Assembly (NCBI GenBank): GCA_010030955.1
Contig: RHBP01000092.1
Location: 1-6,981, forward strand
From: Synechococcaceae bacterium WBB_10_009
Lineage (GTDB): Bacteria > Cyanobacteriota > Cyanobacteriia > PCC-6307 > Cyanobiaceae
Length of the DNA stretch: 6,981 nt
Direction of reading: 5' to 3'
In this document: piece after piece, positions 6,175 through 6,981 of the stretch
How positions within the stretch are numbered: position 1 is the stretch's first letter
Layout of the letters: each line of letters opens with the position of its first letter
Notes under the pieces: model-generated
The model's database searches: none
What the model saw: the letters and a program-made list of their open reading frames with translations, nothing else
What the model was told of the DNA's origin: nothing
Program-made: the position numbers and the translations under genes

Positions 6175-6576
6175 ATGCGTTTGCTCCACACCATGCTGCG
6201 GGTCGGCGACCTGGAGCGCTCCATCGCCTTTTACACCGAGGTGCTGGGCATGCGGCTGCTGCGCCGCAAGGACTACCCCGGCGGGCGCTTCACCCTGGCC
6301 TTCGTGGGCTACGGCGACGAGGCCGACACCGCCGTGCTGGAGCTCACCCACAACTGGGACACCAGCAGCTACGAGATCGGCAGCGGCTATGGCCACATCG
6401 CCATCGGCGTGGACGACATCGTGGCGGTGTGTGATCAGATGCGCGCCAAAGGCGGCCGCATCGTGCGCGAGCCCGGCCCGATGAAGAACGGCACCACCGT
6501 GATTGCCTTCGTGGAGGATCCGGACGGCTACAAGGTGGAACTGATCGAGCAGAGCTCGCGATCCCATGCGCGCTGA
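6175..6576 (+). CDS. gloA: Lactoylglutathione lyase (glyoxalase I)
   Basis: The 133-aa protein is almost the same length as E. coli GloA and begins with the same MRLLHTMLRVGDL. It isomerises the hemithioacetal of methylglyoxal and glutathione to S-lactoylglutathione in the cytoplasm, the first step of methylglyoxal detoxification. The four metal ligands fall at the same positions as in the Ni-dependent E. coli enzyme: H5, E56 (VLELTHNW), H74 (YGHIAIGVDD) and E122 (YKVELIE). The late motif NGTTVIAFVEDPDGYK is intact. It is a single-domain, two-half VOC-fold protein that should act as a homodimer. ATG 6175 is chosen from this N-terminal match; the open frame upstream lacks family residues. It is divergent from eno, and its 3' end overlaps the next gene by 11 nt, so the two are probably co-transcribed. 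Confidence 0.97.
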   Translation: MRLLHTMLRVGDLERSIAFYTEVLGMRLLRRKDYPGGRFTLAFVGYGDEADTAVLELTHNWDTSSYEIGSGYGHIAIGVDDIVAVCDQMRAKGGRIVREPGPMKNGTTVIAFVEDPDGYKVELIEQSSRSHAR

Positions 6577-6981
6577 CGCCCCCGCCGCCGCCAGCCTCAC
6601 CAGCGATCCAGATCGGTTCAGTGAGGCCGCCTGGGATCTGCTGCTGGCCAGCCAAGAGCAGGCCCGCCGCTGGCGCCATGGCCAGATGGATGTGGAGCAC
6701 CTGCTGCAGGCCCTCGCCAACGACCGCCGCTTCGCCGACTGGATCGATCCGCTGCCGCTCGACCTGAATCGCCTGCTCGACGCCCTCGATGACTGGTGCG
6801 GCGAGCAGCCCACCGGATCGGGCCGGGAGCTGTTCATCGGCGAGGCCCTCGAGGAGCTGCTGGAGCAGGCGGACCGCCGCCGGCAGGCCTGGGGGTCGCG
6901 GCTGCTGGATGTGCCCCATCTGCTGCTGGCCCTGCTGGAGGAGCCGCGCCTCGGCGGCGCCCTGCTGGCGGACCAGGGACT
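6566..6981 (+). CDS. clpB: ClpB-type AAA+ disaggregase, N-terminal domain (3' end outside window)
   Basis: This ORF runs off the right edge; 138 codons are visible. After a short Ala-rich lead come two Clp-N repeats. The first covers about residues 18-53 (FSEAAWDLLLASQEQARR, then MDVEHLLQAL). The second covers about 90-135 (FIGEALEELLEQADRRRQ, then DVPHLLLALLEE). The W-x-x-x-x-x-x-Q-A layout and EHLL/PHLL cores are typical of Hsp100 proteins, and the first repeat looks closer to ClpB than to ClpC. ClpB works with DnaK to pull polypeptides out of aggregates. The Walker and middle-domain regions are outside the window, so ClpB versus another Hsp100, and which cyanobacterial ClpB paralogue, stays open. 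ATG 6566 is the first start after an in-frame stop at 6542-6544. It overlaps the end of gloA by 11 nt, which suggests translational coupling. Confidence 0.82.
   Translation, partial: MRADAPAAASLTSDPDRFSEAAWDLLLASQEQARRWRHGQMDVEHLLQALANDRRFADWIDPLPLDLNRLLDALDDWCGEQPTGSGRELFIGEALEELLEQADRRRQAWGSRLLDVPHLLLALLEEPRLGGALLADQG

Noticed and set aside
5283..6434. 383-aa open frame on the plus strand across eno and gloA
   Set aside because: It is antisense to enolase and out of frame with gloA; the residues are typical of a GC-rich shadow.

Overview
The window is a GC-rich, densely packed bacterial chromosomal segment that most resembles a picocyanobacterium of the Cyanobium/Synechococcus type. The reasons are the protein sequence style (ArgJ, an enolase starting MIDTLDLVIDTIVAREVLDS, an ABC1 kinase, a glyoxalase I and a Clp N-domain), the high GC, the near absence of Shine-Dalgarno sequences, and two copies of the cyanobacterial HIP1 octamer GCGATCGC (109-116 and 1263-1270). 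The lineage is inferred from sequence style and was not tested by search. No mobile element, CRISPR array, tRNA or rRNA is visible.

Layout. 1-285 (+): 3' end of gatB. 263-913 (-): coaE, whose 3' end overlaps gatB tail to tail by 23 nt. 989-2227 (+): argJ, divergent from coaE across a 75-nt spacer. 2266-2706, 2712-3059 and 3059-4735 (+): a tight cluster of a small membrane-anchored coiled-coil protein, a small acidic coiled-coil protein and an ABC1/UbiB-family kinase-like protein. 4748-6038 (-): enolase, convergent with the kinase and separated from it by 12 nt. Its reading frame is broken by loss of two bases at about 5308/5309. 6175-6576 (+): glyoxalase I (gloA), divergent from eno. 6566 to the window end (+): the N-domain of a ClpB-type disaggregase, overlapping gloA by 11 nt.

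How the genes relate. Most are housekeeping genes: tRNA-dependent amidation (gatB), coenzyme A synthesis (coaE), arginine synthesis (argJ), lower glycolysis (eno), methylglyoxal detoxification (gloA) and protein disaggregation (clpB). Only the 2266-4735 cluster suggests a poorly described functional unit: two unrecognised small proteins apparently co-expressed with an ABC1 kinase.

The points most worth a second look are the enolase frameshift in an otherwise intact, motif-complete gene, a stem-loop that carries both stop codons of the convergent kinase/eno pair, and the unrecognised cluster. I found no clear evidence of an exotic new system.
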